45,115 nucleotides of DNA from an uncultured Rubrobacteraceae bacterium (GTDB lineage: Bacteria; Actinomycetota; Rubrobacteria; Rubrobacterales; Rubrobacteraceae): contig CADCVE010000025.1 of NCBI GenBank assembly GCA_902806065.1, positions 1-45,115 of the forward strand, read 5' to 3'. The stretch's first letter is position 1; each line of letters starts with the position of its first letter. The position numbers and the translations under genes are program-made. Shown here one piece after another: positions 15,165 to 24,168 of the stretch. A model generated the notes under the pieces. It saw only the letters and a list, made by a program, of their open reading frames with translations, searched no databases and had not been told where the DNA came from.

Positions 15165-15629
15165 ATGTCTACGGCAACGCAGGGCAGGGCGCTGCGGACG
15201 GGACACGTTGGTTTGAACGTCAGCGAGATCGGGCGCTCCGGGGAGTTCTACCGGGAGGTGTTTGGGTTGGAGGTCGTGGCCGAGTCGCGGGAGGAAGGCC
15301 GCGAGTTTGTTTTTCTGGGCAGGGACGGAGAGCTTTTGTTGACGCTCTGGCAGCAGAGTGAGGGTCTCTTCGAGACCGCCCGGCCCGGGTTGCACCACCT
15401 CTCGTTCGAGGTCGGAAGCGTCGAGGAGGTACGAGAGCACGAGGAGAGGCTACGCGGCCTCGGTGCACGCTTTTTGTACGAGGGTGTCGTGCCCCACGGC
15501 GAGGGTGCCGACTCCGGGGGAGTGTTCTTTGAAGACCCGGATGGAATACGCCTGGAGATCTACAGTCCCACCGGCGCCGGTGAGGCGCAGGCCCCCGTGT
15601 CCGGCGTCCCGTCGTGTGGATTCTTCTAA
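15165..15629 (+). CDS. VOC-superfamily (glyoxalase/dioxygenase fold) protein
   Basis: A 154-aa protein with two beta-alpha-beta-beta-beta modules: HVGLNVSEIGRSGEFYREVFGLEV and LHHLSFEVGS, then FFEDPDGIRLEIYSP. The metal-ligand positions His (HVGLN), His (HHLSF) and Glu (RLEIY) are kept. It may be a lyase, dioxygenase or resistance protein; sequence alone does not say. The ATG at 15165 has AGGAGG 7 bases before it. It lies behind a strong promoter and is followed after 2 bases by a 38-codon ORF and then the PNPOx-family gene. Confidence 0.88.
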   Translation: MSTATQGRALRTGHVGLNVSEIGRSGEFYREVFGLEVVAESREEGREFVFLGRDGELLLTLWQQSEGLFETARPGLHHLSFEVGSVEEVREHEERLRGLGARFLYEGVVPHGEGADSGGVFFEDPDGIRLEIYSPTGAGEAQAPVSGVPSCGFF

Positions 15630-15631
15630 AC

Positions 15632-15748
15632 ATGTTCGGGAGTAGCATCGAGCCGGACCGAGTAGAAGGGGCCATGAGAAGGTGCGGCGTGAGCCTGAAC
15701 GACTACGAGATAGACGAGTCGGGGCGGCGCTGCCTCTGGGAACGGTAG
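15632..15748 (+). CDS. Small 38-codon ORF between VOC and PNPOx genes
   Basis: An ATG at 15632, 2 bases after the VOC stop, opens a frame to TAG at 15746, 8 bases before the next ATG. The predicted peptide has a coding-like composition, with two Cys and a segment SLNDYEIDESGRR. The tight packing on both sides argues that it is a translated member of the operon. No ribosome site precedes the first ATG; coupling to the VOC stop or an inner ATG (15674) are options. No family is recognised. Confidence 0.42.
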   Translation: MFGSSIEPDRVEGAMRRCGVSLNDYEIDESGRRCLWER

Positions 15749-15756
15749 GGAAGGTG

Positions 15757-16713
15757 ATGGCGAACAAGTACCACACGGGGGAACTTGAGGTTCAGGCTCG
15801 GGCGGGGGTGCGGGAGATGGCCGCGCGCGTTGGCAACAGTATCCGGCCCACGATCCCCGCGGCGGCGCATGAGTTCTTGCTGGATCAGCCGATGTTGGCA
15901 GTGGGCTCCGTCGAATCGGGAGGACGGGTGTGGGCGTCACTGTTGGCTGGAGAGCCCGGCTTCGCGCGGGTGCTCGACGAGCGAACCGTGAGGATTCAGG
16001 CTCGTCCCGCATCCGGCGACCCGTTGAAAGATAACCTCCAAGAGCCGGGTGCTGCCGTGGGGATCGTGGTGATAGATCTCTCCGGCAGGCGGCGCATGAG
16101 GCTCAACGGCAAAGCAGAGGTGCGCCCCGAAGGGATCTACGTGCGCGCCGAGCAGGTCTACGCCAACTGCCCCAAGTACATCCAGGCACGCCGGTGGAAG
16201 GCCGTCGAGAACGAGCCGGGCACAGGAGGGGCCGTCCAGCGCACCCGGAAGCCCACGCAAGACCAGCGACGCCACATCTCGGACGCCGACACCTTCTTCA
16301 TCGCCAGTGCTCACCCGGAGGGCGGCGTCGACGCCTCGCATCGCGGCGGCCAACCAGGCTTCGTCCGGTTTCTAAATGAAAGTACCCTGGAGTTCCCCGA
16401 CTACTCCGGCAACACCATGTTCAACACCCTGGGTAACATAGCCACGAACCCGAACGCGGGGCTGCTATTCGTCGATTTCGAGGGCGGCGGCACCCTACAG
16501 CTCACAGGCAAAGCTCGTATCGTCTGGGACGTGGAGCGCGTGGGAGCGTTCGCAGGCGCCGGACGCGTCGTGGAGTTCGGGATCGAAGAGGTCGTCGAAA
16601 TCCCCGCTGCCGTACCGCTACGCTGGAAGTTCGAGGCCTACTCTCCGTTCAACCCGGCGGAGAGATCGGGCCGATCCGAAGCTCTGAAGAACGTCGCAAA
16701 CGAACCTTCCTAA
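15757..16713 (+). CDS. Pyridoxamine 5'-phosphate oxidase-family protein
   Basis: A protein of about 318 aa with two split-barrel-like parts. The N-terminal part has RPTIPAAAHEFLLDQPMLAVGSVESGGRVWASLL and GIVVIDLSGRRRMRLNGKAEV; the C-terminal part has SDADTFFIASAHPEGGVDASHRGGQPGFV and NTLGNIATNPNAGLLFVDF...LTGKARI. This is the layout of large PNPOx/flavin-reductase-like proteins that bind FMN or F420. The substrate is unknown. The ATG at 15757 follows GGAAGGTG. It is the last gene of the VOC run and overlaps the end of the convergent ABC ATPase gene by 4 bases. Confidence 0.85.
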   Translation: MANKYHTGELEVQARAGVREMAARVGNSIRPTIPAAAHEFLLDQPMLAVGSVESGGRVWASLLAGEPGFARVLDERTVRIQARPASGDPLKDNLQEPGAAVGIVVIDLSGRRRMRLNGKAEVRPEGIYVRAEQVYANCPKYIQARRWKAVENEPGTGGAVQRTRKPTQDQRRHISDADTFFIASAHPEGGVDASHRGGQPGFVRFLNESTLEFPDYSGNTMFNTLGNIATNPNAGLLFVDFEGGGTLQLTGKARIVWDVERVGAFAGAGRVVEFGIEEVVEIPAAVPLRWKFEAYSPFNPAERSGRSEALKNVANEPS

Positions 16714-17741
16714 CGCCCGAGCGCCCACAACGACTCCGCCGGGAGCCGAACCAGCACGTCATCCCCGACCGTGAGCCTTGTGTGCGGAGGCAGGGCGGCT
16801 TTCAGTGCCACACCACCGGAGGCTTCGAGGCCGTAGAGGACCTGTGTCCCGAGGTAGGTCGCCTCACGGACGCGGGCGGAGAAAGAGTTCTCGCCGCCCT
16901 CCAGACGCACGGCCTCGGGCCGGATAGTCAGGGTCACCTCTCCGGACGTCGCGGGGATTGCGAGCTTCAAGGCCCCCAGCGGTGTCTCGACGGTACCGTT
17001 TCTTGCCTGGCCGTGAAGGAAGTTGGCCGCGCCGAAGAACTCGGCGATTTCGCGGTTCAACGGGCGGTCGTAGAAGGCCTCCGGGCGGTCGTACATGCGC
17101 AGATGGCCGTCTGTAACGAGCGCGATGCGGTCGGCGAGGATCACGGCCTCCTCCTGATCGTGTGTGACAAAGACGGTCGTGTGTTTACCCTCTCGCTGCA
17201 CCTCTTTTATCAGCCCGCGCATCCCCTCGCGCAGGTTGGCGTCAAGTGCGCTAAGAGGCTCGTCGAGGAGCAGGAGCCTGGGCTCTGTGACCAGAGCTCG
17301 GGCGAGTGCGACCCGTTGCTGCTGGCCCCCCGAAAGCGCCGCTGGCTTACGGGTCGCGAAGCCCCCCATGTGCACCCTCCTCAAGGCTCTCTCCACGCGC
17401 TCGCGCATCTCGCCGCGTGGCGTGCCGCGCATCCTCAGGCCGAAACCGACGTTCGATTCGACCGTCATGTGCGGGAAGAGCAGGGACTTCTGGAACACCA
17501 TCGCCGCTTCGCGCTGCTCCGGTGGTACGTTGAGGACGCTGCGACCTCCGATCCTGACGTCCCCCGCGGTTGGCGAGAGGAGACCCGCGATGATCTTCAA
17601 CGCCGTCGTCTTGCCACACCCGGAGGGGCCGAGCAGAGCCACCAACTCCCCCGGCTCCACCGAGAGGGTCAGCCCCGAGAGAGCGGGTCTGTCTCCCCCA
17701 TAAGAGTGCGTGAGGTCCTGTATCTCCAGCCGCGTGCTCAC
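16710..17741 (-). CDS. ABC transporter ATP-binding protein (YnjD/PotA-like)
   Basis: A 343-aa ATPase with Walker A GPSGCGKT (about 40-47), Q-loop VFQKSLLFPHM, signature LSGGQQQR, Walker B LLLLDEP and switch His in VFVTHD. A C-terminal TOBE domain (about 240-340) is typical of importers for small anions, polyamines or thiamine-like solutes. It is the last gene of the unit solute-binding protein, two permeases, ATPase. The start lies 13 bp after the second permease. The YnjD assignment rests mainly on its YnjB-like partner. Confidence 0.9.
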   Translation of the reverse strand: MSTRLEIQDLTHSYGGDRPALSGLTLSVEPGELVALLGPSGCGKTTALKIIAGLLSPTAGDVRIGGRSVLNVPPEQREAAMVFQKSLLFPHMTVESNVGFGLRMRGTPRGEMRERVERALRRVHMGGFATRKPAALSGGQQQRVALARALVTEPRLLLLDEPLSALDANLREGMRGLIKEVQREGKHTTVFVTHDQEEAVILADRIALVTDGHLRMYDRPEAFYDRPLNREIAEFFGAANFLHGQARNGTVETPLGALKLAIPATSGEVTLTIRPEAVRLEGGENSFSARVREATYLGTQVLYGLEASGGVALKAALPPHTRLTVGDDVLVRLPAESLWALGR

Positions 17742-17754
17742 CAGTAGTGCCTCT

Positions 17755-18585
17755 TCACGAGACTTTGCCCAGGCCCAAGAGACCCTCTTGCTTCTTTTTA
17801 GCGTCGCCTGCTTTCAGGAAACGCAGGGCGGCTACGAGGGCGAGGATGGCGGGGAGTACGAAGATAAGGGCAAGGACCGAGGTGAGGACGGGATCGCTCC
17901 CGCGAGCCGCGCTGAACAGCAGCATCGGCAGCGTTATGACGTTACCGCCCCCGATCAAAACCGTCAAGATATACTGGCTCCACGACACGAGAAACGCGAA
18001 CAATGCCGCTACCGCCACCCCCGGCGCAACGCCGGGCAGCGTAACACGCAAAAAAGCCTGCCACGGCGTCGCCCCCAGAGTCCGCGCCGCCTCCTCTAGC
18101 TCGACACCCCTCTCCGCGAAGACGCTCGCGAGGATTACCGTCGTGTACGGCACCGTCGGTACCAGATGTACGAGAAAGACCCCAAATGCTGTATCCGCCA
18201 ACCCCAGCCGGATAAACGTCAGGTGTACGCCCATCGTCGAGGCCAGGGGAGGTACCAATATCGGCAGCAATACGAAGAAGACCACGAGCCCCTTCAAGCG
18301 GAACTCGTACCTCCCCAAAGCCATCCCCGCCGGTAGCCCGACCGCCACTGAGGCTGCCGTGGCCGCTCCGCCTACCACGAGGCTGTTGATCGTAGCCTCT
18401 ATGACCCGCGAGCCGGGCTCCGCCAGAGCCTGAAAACCGCGCAGCGACCACCCCGTAGGCAATAAGGCCGGGAAGCGCCACTCTCCGGCGAACGACCACA
18501 GAAAGAGCGGCAGAAAAGGAAGCGCCACGAGCAGCGCCGCGACTGCGAGGCCGAGGTTGCCGCGGCGCCGATTCTTTCTATCCAC
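17755..18585 (-). CDS. ABC transporter permease (second subunit)
   Basis: A 276-aa inner-membrane permease with about six hydrophobic segments and the EAA coupling motif EEAARTLGATPWQAFLRVTLPGVAPG at about residues 184-209, which docks to the ATPase. It starts with GTG inside the end of the first permease (8-base overlap, GTGGATAG), so the two are translationally coupled. In E. coli YnjC the two permease halves are fused; here they are separate genes. Confidence 0.9.
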   Translation of the reverse strand: MDRKNRRRGNLGLAVAALLVALPFLPLFLWSFAGEWRFPALLPTGWSLRGFQALAEPGSRVIEATINSLVVGGAATAASVAVGLPAGMALGRYEFRLKGLVVFFVLLPILVPPLASTMGVHLTFIRLGLADTAFGVFLVHLVPTVPYTTVILASVFAERGVELEEAARTLGATPWQAFLRVTLPGVAPGVAVAALFAFLVSWSQYILTVLIGGGNVITLPMLLFSAARGSDPVLTSVLALIFVLPAILALVAALRFLKAGDAKKKQEGLLGLGKVS

Positions 18586-19429
18586 GGCCGAGCCCTCTGC
18601 CGAGGCGGAGGTAGGCGGCGGCGAAGAGCGCGGTGATGAGGGCGATGAGGACGTTTATAGCCATCGCCGCCGGGCGGGACGAGAGGTCTATAGAGCGGTA
18701 CTCGTTGTAGGCCATGACCGGGAGTATCGTCGGGTAGGTCTGCCCTAGCAGGTAAGGTACTTCAAAAGCCCCAAAGGTAAACGCGAAGACGATAAGGCTC
18801 GCGGCTACTACGCCGGGAGCTATCACCGGGAAGACTACGTACCAGAACCTCTGCCAACGGTTCGCGCCAAGGGTTTGCGCGACCTCTTCCAGCTCTGCGG
18901 CGACCCCGCGCAGGGCAGCGAGGGCCACTAGCGTGATGAACGGTACCTCCTTCCACACGTAGGTAAGGATGATGCCGATAGAGTGCCTGTCGAAGAGGAG
19001 TGCGGGGAACTCAGAGGGCTCCCCGATCAAACCAAGAGCCGCCGCGACGCGCGCCCCAAGTCCGGTCTGGGAGACGACCAGCGCGATACCTACGGCGGCG
19101 ACGAGGTGGGGGATGGTGACCGGGAGTTGGAAGATGGCCGCCGAGAGACGACCCGCGCTGTTCCTGAGCGCGAGCGCCGAGAGCACGGCGAGCACCGTGC
19201 TGATCCCCGTCGAAGCTCCCGCAACGTAGACGGTGAGCAACAAAGAGTCGAGAAAGTCGCGGCTACCAAGCACCTCTCGGTAGGCGTCGAGTGAGACCTC
19301 CGTCCTCCCGATCGCCGGTAGATACCCCAGAGACTGGACGACCGCGGCCGAGAGACCACCCGCGAAGAGCACGCTCACTACAAGGAGCGCGGGTGCTAAG
19401 AGCAGGGTTATCTTTACGCGGCGCCCCAC
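18578..19429 (-). CDS. ABC transporter permease (first subunit)
   Basis: A 283-aa permease with six or so membrane helices and an EAA motif, LEEVAQTLGANRWQRFWYVVFPVIAPG. The GTG start is only 3 bases after the stop of the solute-binding protein, and its end overlaps the next permease. It corresponds to the N-terminal half of a YnjC-type permease. Confidence 0.9.
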   Translation of the reverse strand: MGRRVKITLLLAPALLVVSVLFAGGLSAAVVQSLGYLPAIGRTEVSLDAYREVLGSRDFLDSLLLTVYVAGASTGISTVLAVLSALALRNSAGRLSAAIFQLPVTIPHLVAAVGIALVVSQTGLGARVAAALGLIGEPSEFPALLFDRHSIGIILTYVWKEVPFITLVALAALRGVAAELEEVAQTLGANRWQRFWYVVFPVIAPGVVAASLIVFAFTFGAFEVPYLLGQTYPTILPVMAYNEYRSIDLSSRPAAMAINVLIALITALFAAAYLRLGRGLGRG

Positions 19430-19432
19430 GGG

Positions 19433-20668
19433 TTAGTTTCTGGCCACCTCTTCCCGCCATCCCTCTTCGAGGGCGAGGAGCCACTCAGACCGCGCCTCGG
19501 GGAGGCGGTTGCCCCGCAACACTTCGAGCGGCAGCGTCGCGGGTCCGGACGGTTCGGCGAATTGCTCCCGGAGGTCTTCGGGGAGCCGGTCGAGTTCCAG
19601 GGCGGTCAGGTCGCCCCAGCCGGACGGCTTCTGCTTCTCTATCTGGGCCTCCGGGTCTTCGAGGAGGTTGGCGACGACCTGGGCGCCTTCCTTGTTCGTG
19701 GAGTTGAACGGGATGGTGACGTAGTGGGTATTCGCCAGGGTCCCGTAGTCGAGGAGGTAGGAGCGGGTGCTCTCGGGGAAGATGCCCTTGTCTACCTGAC
19801 GCTGGGCACTCTGGGGGATGTAGCTCATGTTAAGGAGGACCTCGCCGTTCTGGTAGAGTTCGTCGAGTCTCGCCGAGGACTCCGGGTAAGTCTCTCCGCC
19901 TCTCCACAGGCTCGGTTCGATCTCCTTCAAAAACTCGTACAGCTTCGGAGCTTGTTCGTCAAAGACCACCTGGTCGAAGTCGCTCTGTTGATAGTATTCC
20001 GGGTCTCCTGCGAGGCCGTAGAACATCTGCTCGATAAAGGCATTGGCCGTGAAGTCCGGGGGCGCTGGATAGGTAAACTTACCCGGATTCTCCTCGACCC
20101 AGGCGCGCAGTTCCTCCGGGTTCTTCGGGGGATCCGGGACCTCCTCGGAGTCATAGATCATCACGAACTGTGCCTTGCCCCAGGGCGCCTCGCGGCCCTC
20201 GACCGGATATCCGAAGTCCTGGGCTACCTCCTCGCTCTCCCAATCCACGTACTGAGCGTTGGGTATCTGCTCGGACCACGGCCCGAACCACAAGTTCGCG
20301 TCGGCGCCCGTGGCGAAGTTCTCGCCGTTGATCCAGACGAGGTCCACAGTACCCTCGTCCTCCCCGGCCTGCCTCTCGTTCAACAGCTTGTTGACGACCT
20401 CGGCGATGTCCTCGACCGGCGTGCGCTCCAGCGTCACGTCGTACTCCTCCGCGAGACGCGGCGTGACATACTCGTCCACGTATGCGTTGGTCGCGTCATC
20501 GCCACCATACATAAAGAAGTTGACCGTAGTGCCCCGCGCGGCCTCCTCGATCTCCGGGAACGGCCGCTCCTCGCCCGCCGGGTTCAGATCTCCACCGGAG
20601 CCCCCGCAACCGGCGATCATCGCCAACGCGACGATCAGCGCGAGGGACACATAGATCCTGAACTTCAA
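19433..20668 (-). CDS. YnjB-like solute-binding lipoprotein
   Basis: A 411-aa extracellular solute-binding protein. The signal peptide ends in the lipobox MIAGC (Cys about residue 21), so it is membrane-anchored outside the cell. The segments TTVNFFMYGGDDATNAYVDEYV, VNKLLNERQAG and VDLVWINGENF are characteristic of the YnjB family (COG4134), whose ligand is not established. It starts with TTG, behind GGAAGGGAG. It is the first of four tightly packed genes and lies 175 bp downstream of the nucleoside hydrolase on the same strand. Confidence 0.88.
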   Translation of the reverse strand: MKFRIYVSLALIVALAMIAGCGGSGGDLNPAGEERPFPEIEEAARGTTVNFFMYGGDDATNAYVDEYVTPRLAEEYDVTLERTPVEDIAEVVNKLLNERQAGEDEGTVDLVWINGENFATGADANLWFGPWSEQIPNAQYVDWESEEVAQDFGYPVEGREAPWGKAQFVMIYDSEEVPDPPKNPEELRAWVEENPGKFTYPAPPDFTANAFIEQMFYGLAGDPEYYQQSDFDQVVFDEQAPKLYEFLKEIEPSLWRGGETYPESSARLDELYQNGEVLLNMSYIPQSAQRQVDKGIFPESTRSYLLDYGTLANTHYVTIPFNSTNKEGAQVVANLLEDPEAQIEKQKPSGWGDLTALELDRLPEDLREQFAEPSGPATLPLEVLRGNRLPEARSEWLLALEEGWREEVARN

Positions 20669-20843
20669 AAACCAACTCCCTTCCAGCCTCGTCCCAAGCT
20701 TGAACTTTAAAGCGAAACATATAGACGACTGTACTTAACCAGCCCTTGCTATTACCTTACGCAATGCTTAATTCTCCCACCTATTCACACGACGTGTTTA
20801 CGTCGCGTAACACCCGGTGGATCAGGTATCCACTCCCCCCGGA

Positions 20844-21725
20844 CTACGCGGCGGGAAGCCTCAGTAGAGCCTCACGCAGTTCCCGGAGCACCCGGGCAGC
20901 GTCCAGGTCCACTAGCGTGTCAATCACCCGTCCACGCTGGGGGGCCCGCCAGTCATGCGCCCCGGCCACGTCCACAGCCGGGACTGCCATTGACTCTACA
21001 CGCACTGCTTCTCCGTTCGCGACGGCGACGACACACGATACGTCCCAGAGGATCTTCTCACCCTCTCTGTCGAGATCACCCTCGTAACCTTGGACCCACT
21101 CGACCAGTATCTCCGCCAAATAATCCGCCACGGGACGTTTCAAGGAACGCAACTCCTCCGCGTAAGGCCCGGCCTGCACGACGACCTTCGCCGGTCCGGG
21201 CCATCCCGGGACTTGTAAGAGATCCACGGGCGCCTCCAGAAGCGCCCGCCACGCTGCGATGTCCGCGCGTCCGTTCAGCTCCCCGAACTTGAAGCGCCGG
21301 TAGCTTTCTTCATCCCCGAACCCGCCGAGCCAGACGACCCGCACGTTCTCCCGAACCTCCGGCGCGGCGAGCACGAGCGAGGCCGCGTCCGTGGCCGGAC
21401 CCGTGGAGATCAAGGTCAGCGGACCTTTCCTTGCTTCCTCCACGAGGAAGTCCAGCCCCTCGCTCCACACCGGTGTACGCCGGTCCTCCATTGGCCGCTC
21501 CGCGCCAGGAACGCAAGGAACTTTCCCTCCGCACAGCGCGACGACTCTCTCGGCTTCCTCCTGGTACAGGTCACGCGAGGTGGGGCCGTGAACGGTCGTG
21601 TTGTGGCAGGAGATCACGGCCAGCACATCGAGGACATCACCGGGAGAGCCCAGGGCACAGGCTATTGCGAACTGGTCATCGACCTCGTTGGCGGTATCGC
21701 AGTCGAGGATTACGCGCGGGGTCAT
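20844..21725 (-). CDS. Nucleoside hydrolase (IunH family)
   Basis: A 293-aa hydrolase of the inosine-uridine-preferring family, which cleaves the N-glycosidic bond of ribonucleosides. The N-terminal calcium/ribose site is DCDTANEVDDQFAIACAL, of the TNEIDDQFAL subtype. Further family features are ISTGPATDAASL, VVWLGGF and a C-terminal HDWRAP. The ATG at 21725 is preferred to 21764 because GGAGAG precedes it. It is cytoplasmic, with no signal peptide. Its position just before the YnjBCD-like importer suggests the imported solute could be a nucleoside or N-glycoside. That link is inferred from context only. Confidence 0.88.
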   Translation of the reverse strand: MTPRVILDCDTANEVDDQFAIACALGSPGDVLDVLAVISCHNTTVHGPTSRDLYQEEAERVVALCGGKVPCVPGAERPMEDRRTPVWSEGLDFLVEEARKGPLTLISTGPATDAASLVLAAPEVRENVRVVWLGGFGDEESYRRFKFGELNGRADIAAWRALLEAPVDLLQVPGWPGPAKVVVQAGPYAEELRSLKRPVADYLAEILVEWVQGYEGDLDREGEKILWDVSCVVAVANGEAVRVESMAVPAVDVAGAHDWRAPQRGRVIDTLVDLDAARVLRELREALLRLPAA

Positions 21726-21992
21726 AATCTCTCCAGGATGACCATAGTCGGGGGATGGTAGCACGCCCCCGGATAATGGGCACCGGCGAGAAGGCCAATA
21801 TCTAAGAGGTGGAGGGTATGCGTTCGAGCCTCGGATGCTCTTAGAGCGGCGCTTTGCAGGTTGGGTTTTGCCAGGAACACACTCACCACGCCCGCTCCTT
21901 TAGGGCTGCCGCTCTTACGGCCTTGAGTGTTGCTCCTACTACGTCCGGGTACGATGCGGTATGTATTAGGTTCCAGGCTACGGGGAGGGTTT

Positions 21993-22331
21993 ATGGCTCA
22001 GAGAGATGATTGTCCGTTCTGCCAGATCGCACGGGGAGAGATGGATACCGAACTCTTGCGCGACGAGGAGGACCTGGTGGCGTTCGAGGATCTCGACCCC
22101 CAGGCGCCGGTACACGTTCTGGTTATCCCCAAAGACCACATAACCGCTGTAACGGACGTGCCCTCCGAGACGCTCACGCGGTTGATGGACGCGACCCGAA
22201 AGGTGGCGGAGGAGCAGGGTGTCGCGGAGCGGGGATACGCCATCCGCATCAATAACGGCGAAGACGCCGGACAGCAAGTGGATCATCTGCATATCCATGT
22301 CGTCGGCGGTCGGCAACTAGGTTTTCCGTAA
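21993..22331 (+). CDS. HIT-family (histidine triad) protein
   Basis: A 112-aa Hint-type nucleotide hydrolase or transferase. It has the zinc-type N-terminus CPFCQI, the helix following LRDEEDLVAFEDLDPQAPVHVLVIPKDH, and the catalytic triad HLHIHVVGG. The family hydrolyses phosphoramidates and adenylates. The ATG at 21993 has GGGGAGGG before it. It appears monocistronic and divergent from the nucleoside hydrolase, with a 267-bp gap in which no other gene is evident. Confidence 0.93.
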   Translation: MAQRDDCPFCQIARGEMDTELLRDEEDLVAFEDLDPQAPVHVLVIPKDHITAVTDVPSETLTRLMDATRKVAEEQGVAERGYAIRINNGEDAGQQVDHLHIHVVGGRQLGFP

Positions 22332-22427
22332 GCGAGGCCGCAAAGATCCGAACCGTTGGACTACGTGGGTCAGCAGCGCGTGAGCCTGGGCACGGCATAG
22401 ACCCGAACAAGCCTTAAAATAGCCGTA

Positions 22428-24155
22428 GTGAATAAAGAACTACTGCGGTACGCAAAACGTGCAAGGATATTTCTAGGCTGCGCGGTGGCCTTCGGGGTGC
22501 TGGGCGCTGTTGCCACCATCGCCCAGATGGCCCTACTGAGCAAGGTAGTAGACCGGGTGTTCCTGGATGGCGAGAGCCTCGGGCAGGTCGGGACGCTGCT
22601 CCTTCTCCTGCTCGGCGCCATTGTCCTGCGCTCGGGGCTACTGTGGCTGCGCGAGATCTCCGCCCAACGAGGCGCGATCTACGTAAAGTCCGAACTGCGG
22701 AAGCAACTATTCACTCACCTCATGCACCTGGGGCCAGGCTATACGAAGGGTGAGCGCACCGGCGAGTTGGTGACGACCGCCGTCGAGGGCATCGAGAGGC
22801 TCGACGCGTACGTGGGCCGCTACCTGCCGCAGATGGTTCTGAGTGCGCTCATCCCGCTTCTGGTCGCTGCTTATGTGCTGCCGTTCGATTGGATCAGCGC
22901 GGCGCTGCTGCTAGTGTCCGCTCCGGCGATACCGGTCCTCATGGTACTCGTCGGGAGCCACGCCGAGAAGCGCATGAAACGCCAGTGGTCCTCCCTTTCC
23001 CGCATGAGCGCGCACTTCCTCGACGTCTTGCAGGGCCTCTCGACAATCAAAGCCTTCGGCCGGGGCGCCGCCGAGCGCGAGAAGGTCGCAAAGGTCAGCG
23101 AAGATTTCAGGGAGAGGACGCTCGAGGTGCTCCGCTATGCGTTCCTCTCCGGGTTCGTCCTGGAGTTCGTAGCGACGCTCTCCATCGCGCTGGTCGCCGT
23201 GGCCCTGGGAGTACGCTTGCTGATAGGCAGTATCGCTTTCGCGCCCGCCTTCCTCGTGCTGCTCCTGGCCCCGGAGTTCTTCCGCCCCTTGCGAGAGCTC
23301 GGCGTCCATCGTCACACCGGCATGGAGGGCAAGGCCGCCGCCGAACGTATCTTTGAGATACTCGACACCCCCGCGCCGGTGAGCTCGGGGCCTGCCGAAG
23401 TCACCAGTCTCGGAGGCCGGTTGGAGATCGAGCTGGGTGACGTGGAGTACACCTACCCGGAGAGCGGCCAGCCAGCACTCTCGGGCATTAACCTCACCTT
23501 ACCGGCCGGTAGCTGCACCGCCCTCGTAGGGCGCAGCGGCGCGGGCAAGAGCACGCTCGTCAACCTGCTGATGCGGTTCGTGGACTCCGAACACGGCCGG
23601 ATCTCCGCGAACGGTATCCCTATCGCAGACTTCCCCGTCGAGATCTGGCGGGAGAATCTGGCGCTGGTGCCGCAGCGGCCCTACCTGTTCTACGGGACGG
23701 TGCTGGAGAATATACGTCTGGCCCGCCCGGAGGCGACTCGGGAAGAAGTCGAGCGGGCGGCCGAGCTGGCGGGCGCTACCGAGTTCATAGGCCGTCTCCC
23801 GCAGGGATACGATACCGGGATAGGGGAACGCGGCGTTCGTCTGAGCGGGGGAGAGGCGCAGCGGCTGGCTATTGCCCGCGCGTTCCTCAAGGATGCTCCC
23901 ATGCTTATCATGGATGAGTCAACGTCCAGCCTGGACCCGGAGAGCGAGCGTTTGATCGGTGACGCCCTGGAGGTCTTGATGCGCGACCGAACCGTGCTCG
24001 TGATCGCCCACCGGTTGAACACCATATATAGAGCAGACCAGATCGCGGTGCTTGATGGGGGTTGCCTGGTGGAGACCGGCACTCACGCCGAGTTGATCCA
24101 AAGCGGAGGCCCATACGCCCGCCTCGTGGATACCTACAACAGGACGCCCGCATGA
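22428..24155 (+). CDS. cydD: Thiol reductant ABC exporter subunit CydD
   Basis: A 575-aa half-transporter. Six membrane helices (about 15-310) are followed by an ATPase domain with Walker A GRSGAGKST, signature LSGGEAQR and Walker B LIMDEST. CydDC is needed for assembly of cytochrome bd; it has been described as a cysteine/glutathione exporter and more recently linked to heme handling. The family opening NKELLRYAKRARIFLG supports the GTG at 22428, although its ribosome site is poor. cydC follows after 13 bp, and cydAB lie just beyond on the opposite strand, supporting the assignment. Confidence 0.92.
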   Translation: MNKELLRYAKRARIFLGCAVAFGVLGAVATIAQMALLSKVVDRVFLDGESLGQVGTLLLLLLGAIVLRSGLLWLREISAQRGAIYVKSELRKQLFTHLMHLGPGYTKGERTGELVTTAVEGIERLDAYVGRYLPQMVLSALIPLLVAAYVLPFDWISAALLLVSAPAIPVLMVLVGSHAEKRMKRQWSSLSRMSAHFLDVLQGLSTIKAFGRGAAEREKVAKVSEDFRERTLEVLRYAFLSGFVLEFVATLSIALVAVALGVRLLIGSIAFAPAFLVLLLAPEFFRPLRELGVHRHTGMEGKAAAERIFEILDTPAPVSSGPAEVTSLGGRLEIELGDVEYTYPESGQPALSGINLTLPAGSCTALVGRSGAGKSTLVNLLMRFVDSEHGRISANGIPIADFPVEIWRENLALVPQRPYLFYGTVLENIRLARPEATREEVERAAELAGATEFIGRLPQGYDTGIGERGVRLSGGEAQRLAIARAFLKDAPMLIMDESTSSLDPESERLIGDALEVLMRDRTVLVIAHRLNTIYRADQIAVLDGGCLVETGTHAELIQSGGPYARLVDTYNRTPA

Positions 24156-24168
24156 GGAGGGTACTCGC

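Noticed and set aside
19562-20710. 382-codon plus-strand frame over the solute-binding protein
   Set aside because: It is antisense to a lipoprotein with recognisable family motifs and has no ribosome site.
20669-20843. Riboswitch (thiamine or purine type) before the YnjB-like gene
   Set aside because: No conserved riboswitch core sequence could be recognised in the gap; only a weak 5-bp inverted repeat around 20790-20810 is visible.
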